A stretch of 46,188 bases of DNA, taken from positions 1 to 46,188 of the forward strand of contig NSIH01000009.1 of assembly GCA_002737315.1 (NCBI GenBank), given 5' to 3'. Below the pieces are notes generated by a model. It was not told the origin of the DNA. It did no database searches and saw only the letters and a list, made by a program, of their open reading frames with translations. Origin of the DNA: Flavobacteriales bacterium (GTDB lineage Bacteria > Bacteroidota > Bacteroidia > Flavobacteriales > Schleiferiaceae). Within the stretch, counting starts at the first letter, position 1. Each line of letters opens with the position of its first letter. Shown here piece by piece: positions 32,700-39,800 of the stretch. Both the position numbers and the translations under genes were made by a program.

Positions 32700-34310
32700 A
32701 TGCGAATTTACTGGACCATTCTGACTGCCTTGGTGCTTGCTGCACCAGTTCAAGCTCAAAAAAAAACAACTTCACCGGGTCGCGAGGCCCAGCCAAAGCT
32801 GGCGGTTTCTATTGTGGTGGACCAAATGCGTGCGGACTATTTAAGCCGCTTCGCTTCGCTCTACACCGGCGGTTTTAAGCGTTTAATTAGCGAGGGGCAG
32901 GTATTCCGCAACGGCCACTACACCCACTCGCCTACCTACACAGGGCCCGGGCATGCGGTTGTTTATACCGGCACTGATCCCTCGGGCAACGGAATCATCG
33001 GGAACGATTGGTACGATCCTGCCCTAGGTCGCTCGGTCTACTGCGTCGAAGACCTCGACGTGCAGCCCGTGGGGAGCACGCGAGAATCCGACAAGAGAAG
33101 TCCCAAGAATATAAGATCGACCACCTGGACCGACGAACTGGAATGGGCCAGTGTCGGTGCATCCAAAGTTTTTGCCTTCTCGCTTAAGGACCGCGGCGCC
33201 ATCACTGCAGCCGGCCACTACGGCGACGCGGCATTTTGGATGGACGATATGGTAGGTTTTGTGACCTCTACGCACTACGCCTCGCAGCTCCCTGCATGGA
33301 TTGAATCGTTCAATAGGGACCACAACCCTGCCAGCTACCTCAAGGGCACCTGGGAGCGCCTAATGGCCCCCTCGTTCTACGAGGCATTCACAGGGCCTGA
33401 CGAGCGTCCCTTTGAAGGCAAACTTCGTGGATCCAACTCTGGCAAGTTCCCCTATGACCTAGCAGGGCTTGGTGCGGGTAACCCCGGATTGATTCGCTAC
33501 ACGCCGCAAGGCAACCAAATCCTTATTGACGTGGCCCTTGCCGCACTAGAAGCAGAAAACCTCGGCCGCGGAACCCATACCGACGTGCTCGCCCTATCGT
33601 TCTCAACGCCCGACCACCTGGGTCACCTGATGGGTCCGCGCGCGCAAGAGTTGATGGACGTCTACCTGCGCCTTGACCTGCAGTTGGGCCAGCTTTTTGA
33701 CGAACTGGACCGCAGGCTTGGCCGCGGAAACTACTACGTGTCGCTCACGGCGGACCACGGTTCCTGCGACAACTCCAACCAAGCCGCCTTGGATGGTTTT
33801 GCCGTTCAGAATTGGAATGGCAGAGCGCTTGAGGCGCAACTCAGCCTGCTTATCGCTGCACTTGATCTGGACGAGCCCGGTGTAGTGTATATGGGCAACG
33901 ACCAAATTCACCTCAAGAGCCGTGACGACGACGACTGGGAACTCGTGCGCGACGCCATAATGCAGCACCCCGCCGTCCAGATGGCCTGGACTGCCGAGGA
34001 GGTGCGCACTTCTTGCGATCCTAAGGTCGCCATGCGTCGCAATGCCTTTGATGCCCGAAGCGGTCAGGTATTTTATGAACTCAAGTCAGGCCACATGGAC
34101 TACGGAGAAGAAGGCTGTACCCACGGGTCGGGCCATAGCTACGATACCCACGTGCCCATGGTCTTCATGGGTCCTGGCATTCCAGCAAATTCAGACCGAT
34201 GGGAGCGCGTGCATCCACGAGACATGGCGCCAACCTGGAGCATGATTTTGGGTATTGCGCTGCCCTCGAGCACCACGGGTGACCCCCTGCCCTTTACCAT
34301 GGGCCGCTAG
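32700..34310 (+). CDS. PafA-like alkaline phosphatase
   Basis: Periplasmic or secreted phosphate monoesterase of the alkaline phosphatase superfamily. Seen: 536 aa, signal peptide to about residue 20 (PVQAQ), metal ligand Asp41 in VVDQMR, nucleophilic Thr in SPTYTGPGH (79 or 81), Asn102 in GNDWYD, the Lys163-x-Arg165 pair of the PafA type in SLKDRGAI, metal ligands in FSTPDHLGH and LTADHG, and the final His in HSYDTHVP. The Lys/Arg pair separates PafA from PhoA and from nucleotide pyrophosphatases. The 3' end overlaps nadE by 4 nt in a shared CTAG. Confidence 0.93.
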   Translation: MRIYWTILTALVLAAPVQAQKKTTSPGREAQPKLAVSIVVDQMRADYLSRFASLYTGGFKRLISEGQVFRNGHYTHSPTYTGPGHAVVYTGTDPSGNGIIGNDWYDPALGRSVYCVEDLDVQPVGSTRESDKRSPKNIRSTTWTDELEWASVGASKVFAFSLKDRGAITAAGHYGDAAFWMDDMVGFVTSTHYASQLPAWIESFNRDHNPASYLKGTWERLMAPSFYEAFTGPDERPFEGKLRGSNSGKFPYDLAGLGAGNPGLIRYTPQGNQILIDVALAALEAENLGRGTHTDVLALSFSTPDHLGHLMGPRAQELMDVYLRLDLQLGQLFDELDRRLGRGNYYVSLTADHGSCDNSNQAALDGFAVQNWNGRALEAQLSLLIAALDLDEPGVVYMGNDQIHLKSRDDDDWELVRDAIMQHPAVQMAWTAEEVRTSCDPKVAMRRNAFDARSGQVFYELKSGHMDYGEEGCTHGSGHSYDTHVPMVFMGPGIPANSDRWERVHPRDMAPTWSMILGIALPSSTTGDPLPFTMGR

Positions 34311-35134
34311 ACCAGCAGGTCTTTGGGGATTTCGCAAACCGGAATGGGCCGCATTTTGTGAAGGTTGGCCCGGTGAAACTGGCAGTACAGCGCAAAAACC
34401 TCCAAAGAGCGACCCTCTGCGCCGAGAGCCCGAGCCCACTCCAGATCGTTGCGCACCAGAGACGGATTCCAATGCTGAAGCAGGCTGAATTCCATGGCTA
34501 CTTCGAGCTCGGCGTAGGTAGCGCCCAGCTGATCCTCGTCGGTGCGTCCGTCGGACCAAAGCCCGTCGGTGGGTGCTGCCTCGAGGATATTTTTTGGCAC
34601 CCCCAGATGCTCGCCCACCCGATAAACCTGCGATTTGTAGAGGCCTGCAATGGGGCTTAGGTCAACACCACCATCTCCGTATTTGGTGAAAAATCCAACG
34701 CCAAAATCCTCCACCTTGTTGCCGGTCCCCGCGACGAGCAGGCCGTAGCTCTGGGCCTCCGCATAGAGCGTTGCCATGCGAATCCTGGCGCGGGTATTGG
34801 CCAGGGCGAGATCCCGCGTTGGCGATGCATCAAGACCCATGGCCTGAGAATGGGCGTCAAAAACCTCGCTCAAGTCAATGCGACGGGGAGTCACATCGCG
34901 GTGCCGCTGCGCCAAGTGATTCATCCATTCCTGCGAGCGGCCTAGCTGGTCGGCATCTTGGTGAATGGGCATTTCAAGGAGCCTAACGCGAAGTCCCGTG
35001 GCCGCACAGAGTCCGGCAGTGACGGCAGAATCAATTCCACCGCTCACTCCCACTACAAATCCCTTTGCACCTGCCTGGTCGGCATAGGCACTAAGCCATT
35101 GAACAATATGCTGGGTTAGGGAGGGGACGTTCAT
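34307..35134 (-). CDS. nadE: NAD+ synthetase
   Basis: Amidates nicotinic acid adenine dinucleotide to NAD, the last step of NAD synthesis. Seen: 275 aa, the ATP pyrophosphatase loop SGGIDS (31-36), the RIRMATLYAEAQ helix, GTGNKVEDFGVGFFTKYGDG and DLSPIAGLYKSQVY, and the family end with PTDGLWSDGRTDEDQLG. There is no N-terminal glutaminase domain, so it should use ammonia. The ATG at 35134 is only 17 bp from the divergent gldB start; its likely promoter lies within gldB. Confidence 0.96.
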   Translation of the reverse strand: MNVPSLTQHIVQWLSAYADQAGAKGFVVGVSGGIDSAVTAGLCAATGLRVRLLEMPIHQDADQLGRSQEWMNHLAQRHRDVTPRRIDLSEVFDAHSQAMGLDASPTRDLALANTRARIRMATLYAEAQSYGLLVAGTGNKVEDFGVGFFTKYGDGGVDLSPIAGLYKSQVYRVGEHLGVPKNILEAAPTDGLWSDGRTDEDQLGATYAELEVAMEFSLLQHWNPSLVRNDLEWARALGAEGRSLEVFALYCQFHRANLHKMRPIPVCEIPKDLLV

Positions 35135-35139
35135 CGGAC

Positions 35140-35147
35140 TACCTTTG
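35140..35147 (+). promoter_or_regulatory. TAnnTTTG -7 element for gldB
   Basis: TACCTTTG, an exact consensus match, 4 nt before the gldB ATG, inside a 17-bp intergenic gap. Upstream promoter parts must lie within nadE coding DNA. A leaderless gldB-gldC mRNA is predicted. Confidence 0.5.
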
Positions 35148-35151
35148 GGTT

Positions 35152-36162
35152 ATGCTACTAAGGACGCCAAAATTAGGTGTTTTGTTCGCTGCAAGCGCAG
35201 CCCTTTGGCTTTCTGCCTGCCGCAACGACCCATGGACCGACGCGGGAGAAGAGGCCCAAGCCCAGGCGCAATCCGCCATTCTTGCGGACCAAGACCCCTT
35301 GCGCATCGTGCATTTCGCAGACTCCCTGCTCGATCTTGACTCCGCTGCCATGCTGGTTAAGCTCGAGGCTATGGCTCCGCGGCACCCGCTTATTTTTGAA
35401 AAAAACTGGCGCGAAAACCTCCCGCCCTATTTGCTCGACAAGGGGCTTCGGCAACTCTGGACCGACGCCAAAAAAGTTCGCAAGCCCTTGGACGATTTTG
35501 ACCGGCGAACCATGCAAATGCTCGACCGCATCGATGGGCTACAGGGTGCGCCAAGCGGACTTCGCGTCTACACCTACATCTCTCGAGCCGAAGAGTTTGA
35601 CGTACTTAAAACAGAGGGAGCGCTTTTTGTCGCCTGGGATCGATTTTTGGGCTCGGAGCACCCACTCTACGGCAACGAATCCGCCTACCTGCGCAAAAGC
35701 CACGACCCAATGCGGATCTACAGTGCTATGGCCGCTGCCCTCTACGTACCGACTCCATCGGGTGGCGGACTGCTGCTTGACGAAATGCTCCGCCGGGGCA
35801 AACAGCTCCTTTTTATTCAAACGGTGTTAGGCGAAGAAGATGCCTACCTCTACCTCACCTATTCTGCCGACCAGCAGGCCTTTGTTGCGGAGAATGAAGC
35901 GGCCCTCTGGAAGACCCTGGCGCGCGAACGCTGGCTGTTTGACAACCGTGCAGACCTTAAGCGCAAACTGGTCGAAGTCGCGCCATTCAGCAAAATTGGG
36001 AGCGAGCGCGACCAAGAAATCCCCGGACAAATTGGCGTCTGGTTCGGCTGGCGCATTATGCAGGCCTACTGGCGAAGCAATCCGCAACTAAGCCTTTGGG
36101 AAGTACTCGAAGCCAGCCCCAAGAGCGCTGAAATTCTCAAGCAATCCAACTACCGACCATGA
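35152..36162 (+). CDS. gldB: Gliding motility lipoprotein GldB
   Basis: Lipoprotein required for gliding and for stable type IX machinery; its biochemical role is unknown. Seen: 336 aa, lipobox LSAC with Cys23, then a largely helical body with the family segments HPLIFEKNW, VYTYISRAEEFDVL, FLGSEHPLYG, GKQLLFIQTVLG, and QIGVWFGWRIMQAYWR near the C-terminus. The ATG at 35152 is preferred over the out-of-frame opening at 35145 and has a consensus -7 element 4 nt before it. The stop overlaps gldC by 4 nt. Linkage to nadE and gldC matches flavobacterial gene order. Confidence 0.92.
   Translation: MLLRTPKLGVLFAASAALWLSACRNDPWTDAGEEAQAQAQSAILADQDPLRIVHFADSLLDLDSAAMLVKLEAMAPRHPLIFEKNWRENLPPYLLDKGLRQLWTDAKKVRKPLDDFDRRTMQMLDRIDGLQGAPSGLRVYTYISRAEEFDVLKTEGALFVAWDRFLGSEHPLYGNESAYLRKSHDPMRIYSAMAAALYVPTPSGGGLLLDEMLRRGKQLLFIQTVLGEEDAYLYLTYSADQQAFVAENEAALWKTLARERWLFDNRADLKRKLVEVAPFSKIGSERDQEIPGQIGVWFGWRIMQAYWRSNPQLSLWEVLEASPKSAEILKQSNYRP
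35168..35175 (-). promoter_or_regulatory. TAnnTTTG -7 element for nadE inside gldB
   Basis: TAATTTTG on the minus strand, an exact consensus match, 33 nt before the nadE ATG and within the first codons of gldB. The 17-bp gap has no other candidate. Confidence 0.4.
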
Positions 36163-36503
36163 AATCCAGTATAAACCTCGAAATCGACCTGGACGCCAAC
36201 CGAGTCCCCGAACGCATTCAATGGTCGGCGCCCGACGGCGGCGTAGAACAGTCAGACACCCAAGCAATTATGCTTTCGGTCTGGGACGACCGAGCCGAAG
36301 AGCTGCTGCGCATTGATTTGTGGACCAAAGAAATGAGCGTGGACCACATGAAAAAGATGTACCACCAAACCCTGCTTGCCCTTGCCGACGGATTGGAGCG
36401 AGCGACCAATGAATCCGAAGCTGCCTCGGATCTTCGCGGATTTGCGCGCCAATTTGGCGAACGCCTTAAGTTAATGGACCCGATTCGCGGAGCTGGAGGT
36501 TAA
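36159..36503 (+). CDS. gldC: Gliding motility protein GldC
   Basis: Small soluble protein that improves GldB function in flavobacteria. Seen: 114 aa without signal peptide. The N-terminus INLEIDLDANRVPERIQWSA is followed by QAIMLSVWDDRAEELLRIDLW and DHMKKMYHQTLLALADGLERAT, which is the GldC pattern, then a short helical end. It is coupled to gldB by an ATGA overlap. Its last 38 nt lie antisense to the end of engB. Confidence 0.93.
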   Translation: MKSSINLEIDLDANRVPERIQWSAPDGGVEQSDTQAIMLSVWDDRAEELLRIDLWTKEMSVDHMKKMYHQTLLALADGLERATNESEAASDLRGFARQFGERLKLMDPIRGAGG

Positions 36504-37107
36504 CCGACTCAATGTAGGTAAGAAGCTTGTCTCGACCGTAGCCGGTCTCGGCGCTGGTCTGAAACCAGGGAGGAAGCTCATCCCAGTCTGCCAAAAATGC
36601 CTTCTCAAAAGCGGCGCGATTCTTCATCAAAACAGAACCCGAGACCTTATCGGCCTTGGTGAATACCAGGGCAAAGGGAACCTCCCAGAGGCCCAACTGC
36701 TTGAGAAAATCCAAGTCGGCCTGCTGGGGGTCCAAACGGCCATCAATAAGCACAAATACTAGGGCAAGATTCTTGCGCTCCCGCACGTAGCGGCCAATCA
36801 TGGTGCTGAATGAACCTCTGAGGACCTTGCTAACCTTGGCGTAGCCATAGCCCGGCAAGTCGGCAAGAACCCAAGTCCCTCGGTCAATTTTAAACAAATT
36901 AATCAGCTGCGTTTTGCCCGGTCGACCCGAAGTCTTTGCCAAACCTTTGCGGCCCACAAGCTTATTGATCAGCGAAGACTTGCCTACATTGGACCGTCCA
37001 ATAAAGGCATACTCCGGAATGTCCCATTCGGGGCACTCATCAACCCTCGGGGAGGACAGAACAAATTCCGCGTGAAGATTTAGGCGACCTCGATCTTCTT
37101 GAGCCAC
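36466..37107 (-). CDS. engB: Ribosome biogenesis GTPase EngB (YihA/YsxC)
   Basis: Essential GTPase for large ribosomal subunit assembly. Seen: 213 aa with G1 GRSNVGKSS (37-45), the switch segment KTSGRPGKTQLIN, G3 DLPGYGYA, G4 TKAD and G5 SAETG. A GTG start at 37107 inside the end of the hydrolase gene (28-nt overlap) is the only plausible start that keeps the AEFV N-terminal strand, so translation is probably coupled. Its 3' end overlaps gldC by 38 nt. Confidence 0.94.
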   Translation of the reverse strand: MAQEDRGRLNLHAEFVLSSPRVDECPEWDIPEYAFIGRSNVGKSSLINKLVGRKGLAKTSGRPGKTQLINLFKIDRGTWVLADLPGYGYAKVSKVLRGSFSTMIGRYVRERKNLALVFVLIDGRLDPQQADLDFLKQLGLWEVPFALVFTKADKVSGSVLMKNRAAFEKAFLADWDELPPWFQTSAETGYGRDKLLTYIESVNLQLRESGPLT

Positions 37108-37838
37108 TCGTCCACAATGATGTTAAACTCTTGCGGATGCTCCATCATTGCGGCGTGGCCGCAATTGTCAATCCAAAAAAGGTCGGAGTTGGGCAAAAGT
37201 GTGTGAAACTTATCGGCCACCTCCGGAGGAGTAACGGCGTCTTGCCTGCCCCAAATCAAGCAAACCGGCAAATGGAAGGACGCAATGTCTTCTGCCATAT
37301 TGTGGCGCATCGCCGACTTGGATATGTACAGGGTCTTGATGGCCTTCATGCGGTCGTTAACGGTATCGAAGACCTGATCTATGAGTTCTTCGGTAGCAAC
37401 CTCCTTAACGGCGAAGACGTCGCGGACGCGCTCTGCAATGTAGGCTCGGTCGCCACGACGGGGGTAGCTGTTACCCATTGCCGCCTCATAAAGTCCGCTC
37501 GAGCCCGAAAGCACAATGCTCAAAAGGTAGTCAGGGAAGAGTTTTTGAAAAAGAAGGGCGATGTGACCACCAAGGCTGTTGCCCACCAGAATCACCTTGG
37601 TATAGCCCTTATGGTCGATGAACTTCTTGACAAACTTAGTTAAGCTAGTTACCGAAGTAGTCGCCAAAGGCATGGTGTAGAGAGGGAGCAGGGGTATCAC
37701 CACCTCGTAGCCGCGAACGCTGAAGTAGTCCACCTGATGCTGAAAGTTGGTCAAGTTCCCCATGAGACCGTGGAGGAAAATCAGGGGAGTTCCGCTACCC
37801 TCGGTGAGGTATTCGAATTTGCCTTCGCTAACAATCAT
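37080..37838 (-). CDS. Alpha/beta-fold hydrolase
   Basis: Cytoplasmic esterase/lipase-like enzyme of unknown substrate. Seen: 252 aa, oxyanion motif FLHGLMGN, nucleophile Ser88 in GNSLGG, acid in WGRQDAVTPPE, catalytic His in NCGHAAMMEHPQEF, in the canonical order. There is no signal peptide. It precedes engB with a 28-nt overlap and lies divergent to mraZ, an arrangement common in flavobacteria. Confidence 0.92.
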   Translation of the reverse strand: MIVSEGKFEYLTEGSGTPLIFLHGLMGNLTNFQHQVDYFSVRGYEVVIPLLPLYTMPLATTSVTSLTKFVKKFIDHKGYTKVILVGNSLGGHIALLFQKLFPDYLLSIVLSGSSGLYEAAMGNSYPRRGDRAYIAERVRDVFAVKEVATEELIDQVFDTVNDRMKAIKTLYISKSAMRHNMAEDIASFHLPVCLIWGRQDAVTPPEVADKFHTLLPNSDLFWIDNCGHAAMMEHPQEFNIIVDEWLKKIEVA

Positions 37839-37862
37839 TTATTTTAAGTACTAAATCTTTGG

Positions 37863-37870
37863 CAAAGATA
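37863..37870 (-). promoter_or_regulatory. TAnnTTTG -7 element for the hydrolase-engB operon
   Basis: TATCTTTG on the minus strand, an exact consensus match, 24 nt before the hydrolase ATG. The remaining 268-bp gap to mraZ holds the mraZ operator and promoter; between about 37880 and 38030 nothing else was recognised. Confidence 0.48.
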
Positions 37871-38042
37871 GGGCAGGGATGCGCGGGATGGGGCGAGAGT
37901 ACGACCTAGACAGTCACCGACGGCGGCCTGCAACAAGCAGCATAAGACAGCCTCAGGGCCGGTAAAATTTTAGGCAGATTAGATTCTTAAAGCGTTAAAA
38001 ATAAATAGAATAGGGGCAAAAGACAAAAGTTATGCACAATAG

Positions 38043-38066
38043 TGGGAGAAAGTGGGTTTTTGTGGG
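38043..38066 (+). promoter_or_regulatory. MraZ operator: three TGGG repeats
   Basis: TGGG occurs at 38043, 38053 and 38063, each exactly 10 bp apart. Three or more TGGGN repeats with 5-nt spacers upstream of mraZ are the known binding site of the MraZ repressor. They lie just upstream of the -7 element at 38076-38083, where bound MraZ would block RNA polymerase. Confidence 0.85.
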
Positions 38067-38075
38067 AGAAACTAC

Positions 38076-38083
38076 TACTTTTG
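38076..38083 (+). promoter_or_regulatory. TAnnTTTG -7 element for mraZ/dcw
   Basis: TACTTTTG, an exact consensus match, 23 nt before the mraZ ATG and 9 nt after the last TGGG repeat. It probably drives the whole division and cell-wall operon. Confidence 0.6.
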
Positions 38084-38106
38084 ATGCAACTAATCAACCT
38101 AAACCC

Positions 38107-38577
38107 ATGAATTCCGTACTCGGAGTATACGAATGCAGTATGGACGCCAAAGGCCGCGTCTTGCTCCCAGCTGGCCTCAAGCGCCAACTGGATGCAGCTG
38201 CTCGTGAGGGGTTTGTGCTCAAGCGAAGCGTTTTTAGTCCCTGCCTTGAGCTGCACAGCATGGCCCAGTGGAAGAGTATTTCTGATAAAATTGGCGGCCT
38301 CAACCGTTTTGTTAAAAAGAACGCGGATTTTGTGCGGCTCTTTCATGCCGGCGTCAAGATGGTGGAGCTCGACGGTTCTGGGCGGATTCTTATTGCCAAG
38401 GACCTGGCCGTTTATGCAGGCCTCGGGAAGGATCTAGTGTTCTCGGGTACCACTTTTGGTTTAGAAATTTGGAGTCGTACGGCCTATGAGGCGGCGGTAA
38501 ATCCAACCGACCTTGACTTTGCTAAGTTGGCCGAAGAGGTAATGGGCGACCAAAATAGAGACCATGAGCTACCATAA
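38107..38577 (+). CDS. mraZ: Transcriptional repressor MraZ
   Basis: Ring-shaped DNA-binding protein that represses its own dcw operon. Seen: 156 aa with two AbrB-like repeats, marked by DAKGRVLLPAG near residue 14 and DGSGRILIAKD near residue 90, each ending in a LE-type strand (CLELHS, GLEIWS). The ATG at 38107 was chosen over an upstream frame opening at 38032 because that extension would cover the operator and promoter. It overlaps rsmH by 14 nt. Confidence 0.96.
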   Translation: MNSVLGVYECSMDAKGRVLLPAGLKRQLDAAAREGFVLKRSVFSPCLELHSMAQWKSISDKIGGLNRFVKKNADFVRLFHAGVKMVELDGSGRILIAKDLAVYAGLGKDLVFSGTTFGLEIWSRTAYEAAVNPTDLDFAKLAEEVMGDQNRDHELP

Positions 38578-39469
38578 GCCCGTTCTTCTCGCCGAATGCC
38601 TTAACTTTTTAAACCTTCGCCCTGACGGGACCTACATCGACGCCACCTTTGGCGGCGGCGGACACAGCCGAGCCATGCTCGAGGCCCTGGGCAGCAAGGG
38701 GAGGCTTATTGCCTTCGATCAGGATCCCGACGCGGGAGCCAACGCCCTCGAGGATTCACGATTTACCCTAGTTCCTCACAATTTTGAGCACCTCAAACGG
38801 TTTTTGAAGCTTCACGGGGCCCCACAGGTTGACGGCATTCTGGCTGACCTGGGGGTGAGTAGCCATCAGCTCGACCAGCCTGAGCGCGGATTTGCGCATA
38901 AATACGAGGGTCCGCTCGACATGCGAATGAACCCCGAGGCCGGCCAGCCCGCCAGCGAGTGGCTGAGTGAAGTGGGCGAACTGGAGCTTCGCAAGGTCTT
39001 GGCCGAATTTGGCGACGTGGAGCGACCGGCCGGCATTGCCGCCGCCATACTGAAGGCCCTGCCCCTGACCACCACGGCAGAGCTCAGGCTAGTCATCGAG
39101 CCCTTCTGCAGCCGAGGCCGGAATGCCAAGCTGCCCACGAGGGTTTTTCAGGCCATACGTATCGCGGTCAACCGCGAAATGGAAGTACTTGAGGCCTTTT
39201 TGGCCGACTGCGTGCCCAGCCTCAAAACCGGAGGCCGCTTGGTTGTCATGAGCTACCACAGCCTTGAGGACCGCCGGGTAAAAAACCTAATGCGCGAGGG
39301 CCGCTGCCAAGGAGAGGCCGACCGAGACAGCTTTGGTCGCCGGCTCGTTCCCTTTGAGGTACTCACTCGCAAGCCCGTCAGCGTAGGACTCGAGGAGCTT
39401 GAAGAAAATCCAAGGTCGCGCTCCGCAAGGCTGCGCGCGGCAGAAAAAATTGAGGTAAGCCATGGCTGA
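38564..39469 (+). CDS. rsmH: 16S rRNA (cytosine-1402-N4)-methyltransferase RsmH
   Basis: SAM-dependent methylation of C1402 in the ribosomal P site. Seen: 301 aa, N-terminal HKPVLLAECL, SAM motif DATFGGGGHSRAML, FDQDPDA, the catalytic ADLGVSSHQLDQPERGF, NREMEVLEAFL and the C-terminal SYHSLEDRRVKN. Also called MraW. It overlaps mraZ (14 nt) and ftsL (8 nt). Confidence 0.97.
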   Translation: MSYHKPVLLAECLNFLNLRPDGTYIDATFGGGGHSRAMLEALGSKGRLIAFDQDPDAGANALEDSRFTLVPHNFEHLKRFLKLHGAPQVDGILADLGVSSHQLDQPERGFAHKYEGPLDMRMNPEAGQPASEWLSEVGELELRKVLAEFGDVERPAGIAAAILKALPLTTTAELRLVIEPFCSRGRNAKLPTRVFQAIRIAVNREMEVLEAFLADCVPSLKTGGRLVVMSYHSLEDRRVKNLMREGRCQGEADRDSFGRRLVPFEVLTRKPVSVGLEELEENPRSRSARLRAAEKIEVSHG

Positions 39470-39800
39470 GAACTCTGATCGCCTGCGCCTGACCTCCGTA
39501 CTGAGGGGTACCTTCTTGGGGCATCCCTATGTGGTGCGCAACCTGCCTTTTGTGGGATTTTTAAGCGCGTTAGGGGTTCTGGCAATTTTTTGGGCCCACC
39601 AGGCCGAGCAGCAGTCGCGCCAAATAAGCAAACTGTCGGCAGAACTGAGCGAAATCAAATCCGAGTACCTCGAAGCCAAATCTACCCTGATGCTACTGGG
39701 AACCGAAAGTTCCGTGCGCGAACGAACCCAACTTATGGGCATGGTTCCGCCAACTAAGGCTCCAGAACGCATAATTCAACCCAAGGATGAAGCCGAATGA
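39462..39800 (+). CDS. ftsL: FtsL-like cell division protein
   Basis: Bitopic divisome protein linking FtsQB to FtsWI. Seen: 112 aa with a short basic cytoplasmic start, one membrane helix (about residues 28-46), and a periplasmic coiled coil (QAEQQSRQISKLSAELSEIK) to about 85. The sequence is divergent, as in all FtsL, and the call rests on size, topology and its place between rsmH and ftsI. Overlaps both neighbours (8 and 14 nt). Confidence 0.88.
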   Translation: MAENSDRLRLTSVLRGTFLGHPYVVRNLPFVGFLSALGVLAIFWAHQAEQQSRQISKLSAELSEIKSEYLEAKSTLMLLGTESSVRERTQLMGMVPPTKAPERIIQPKDEAE

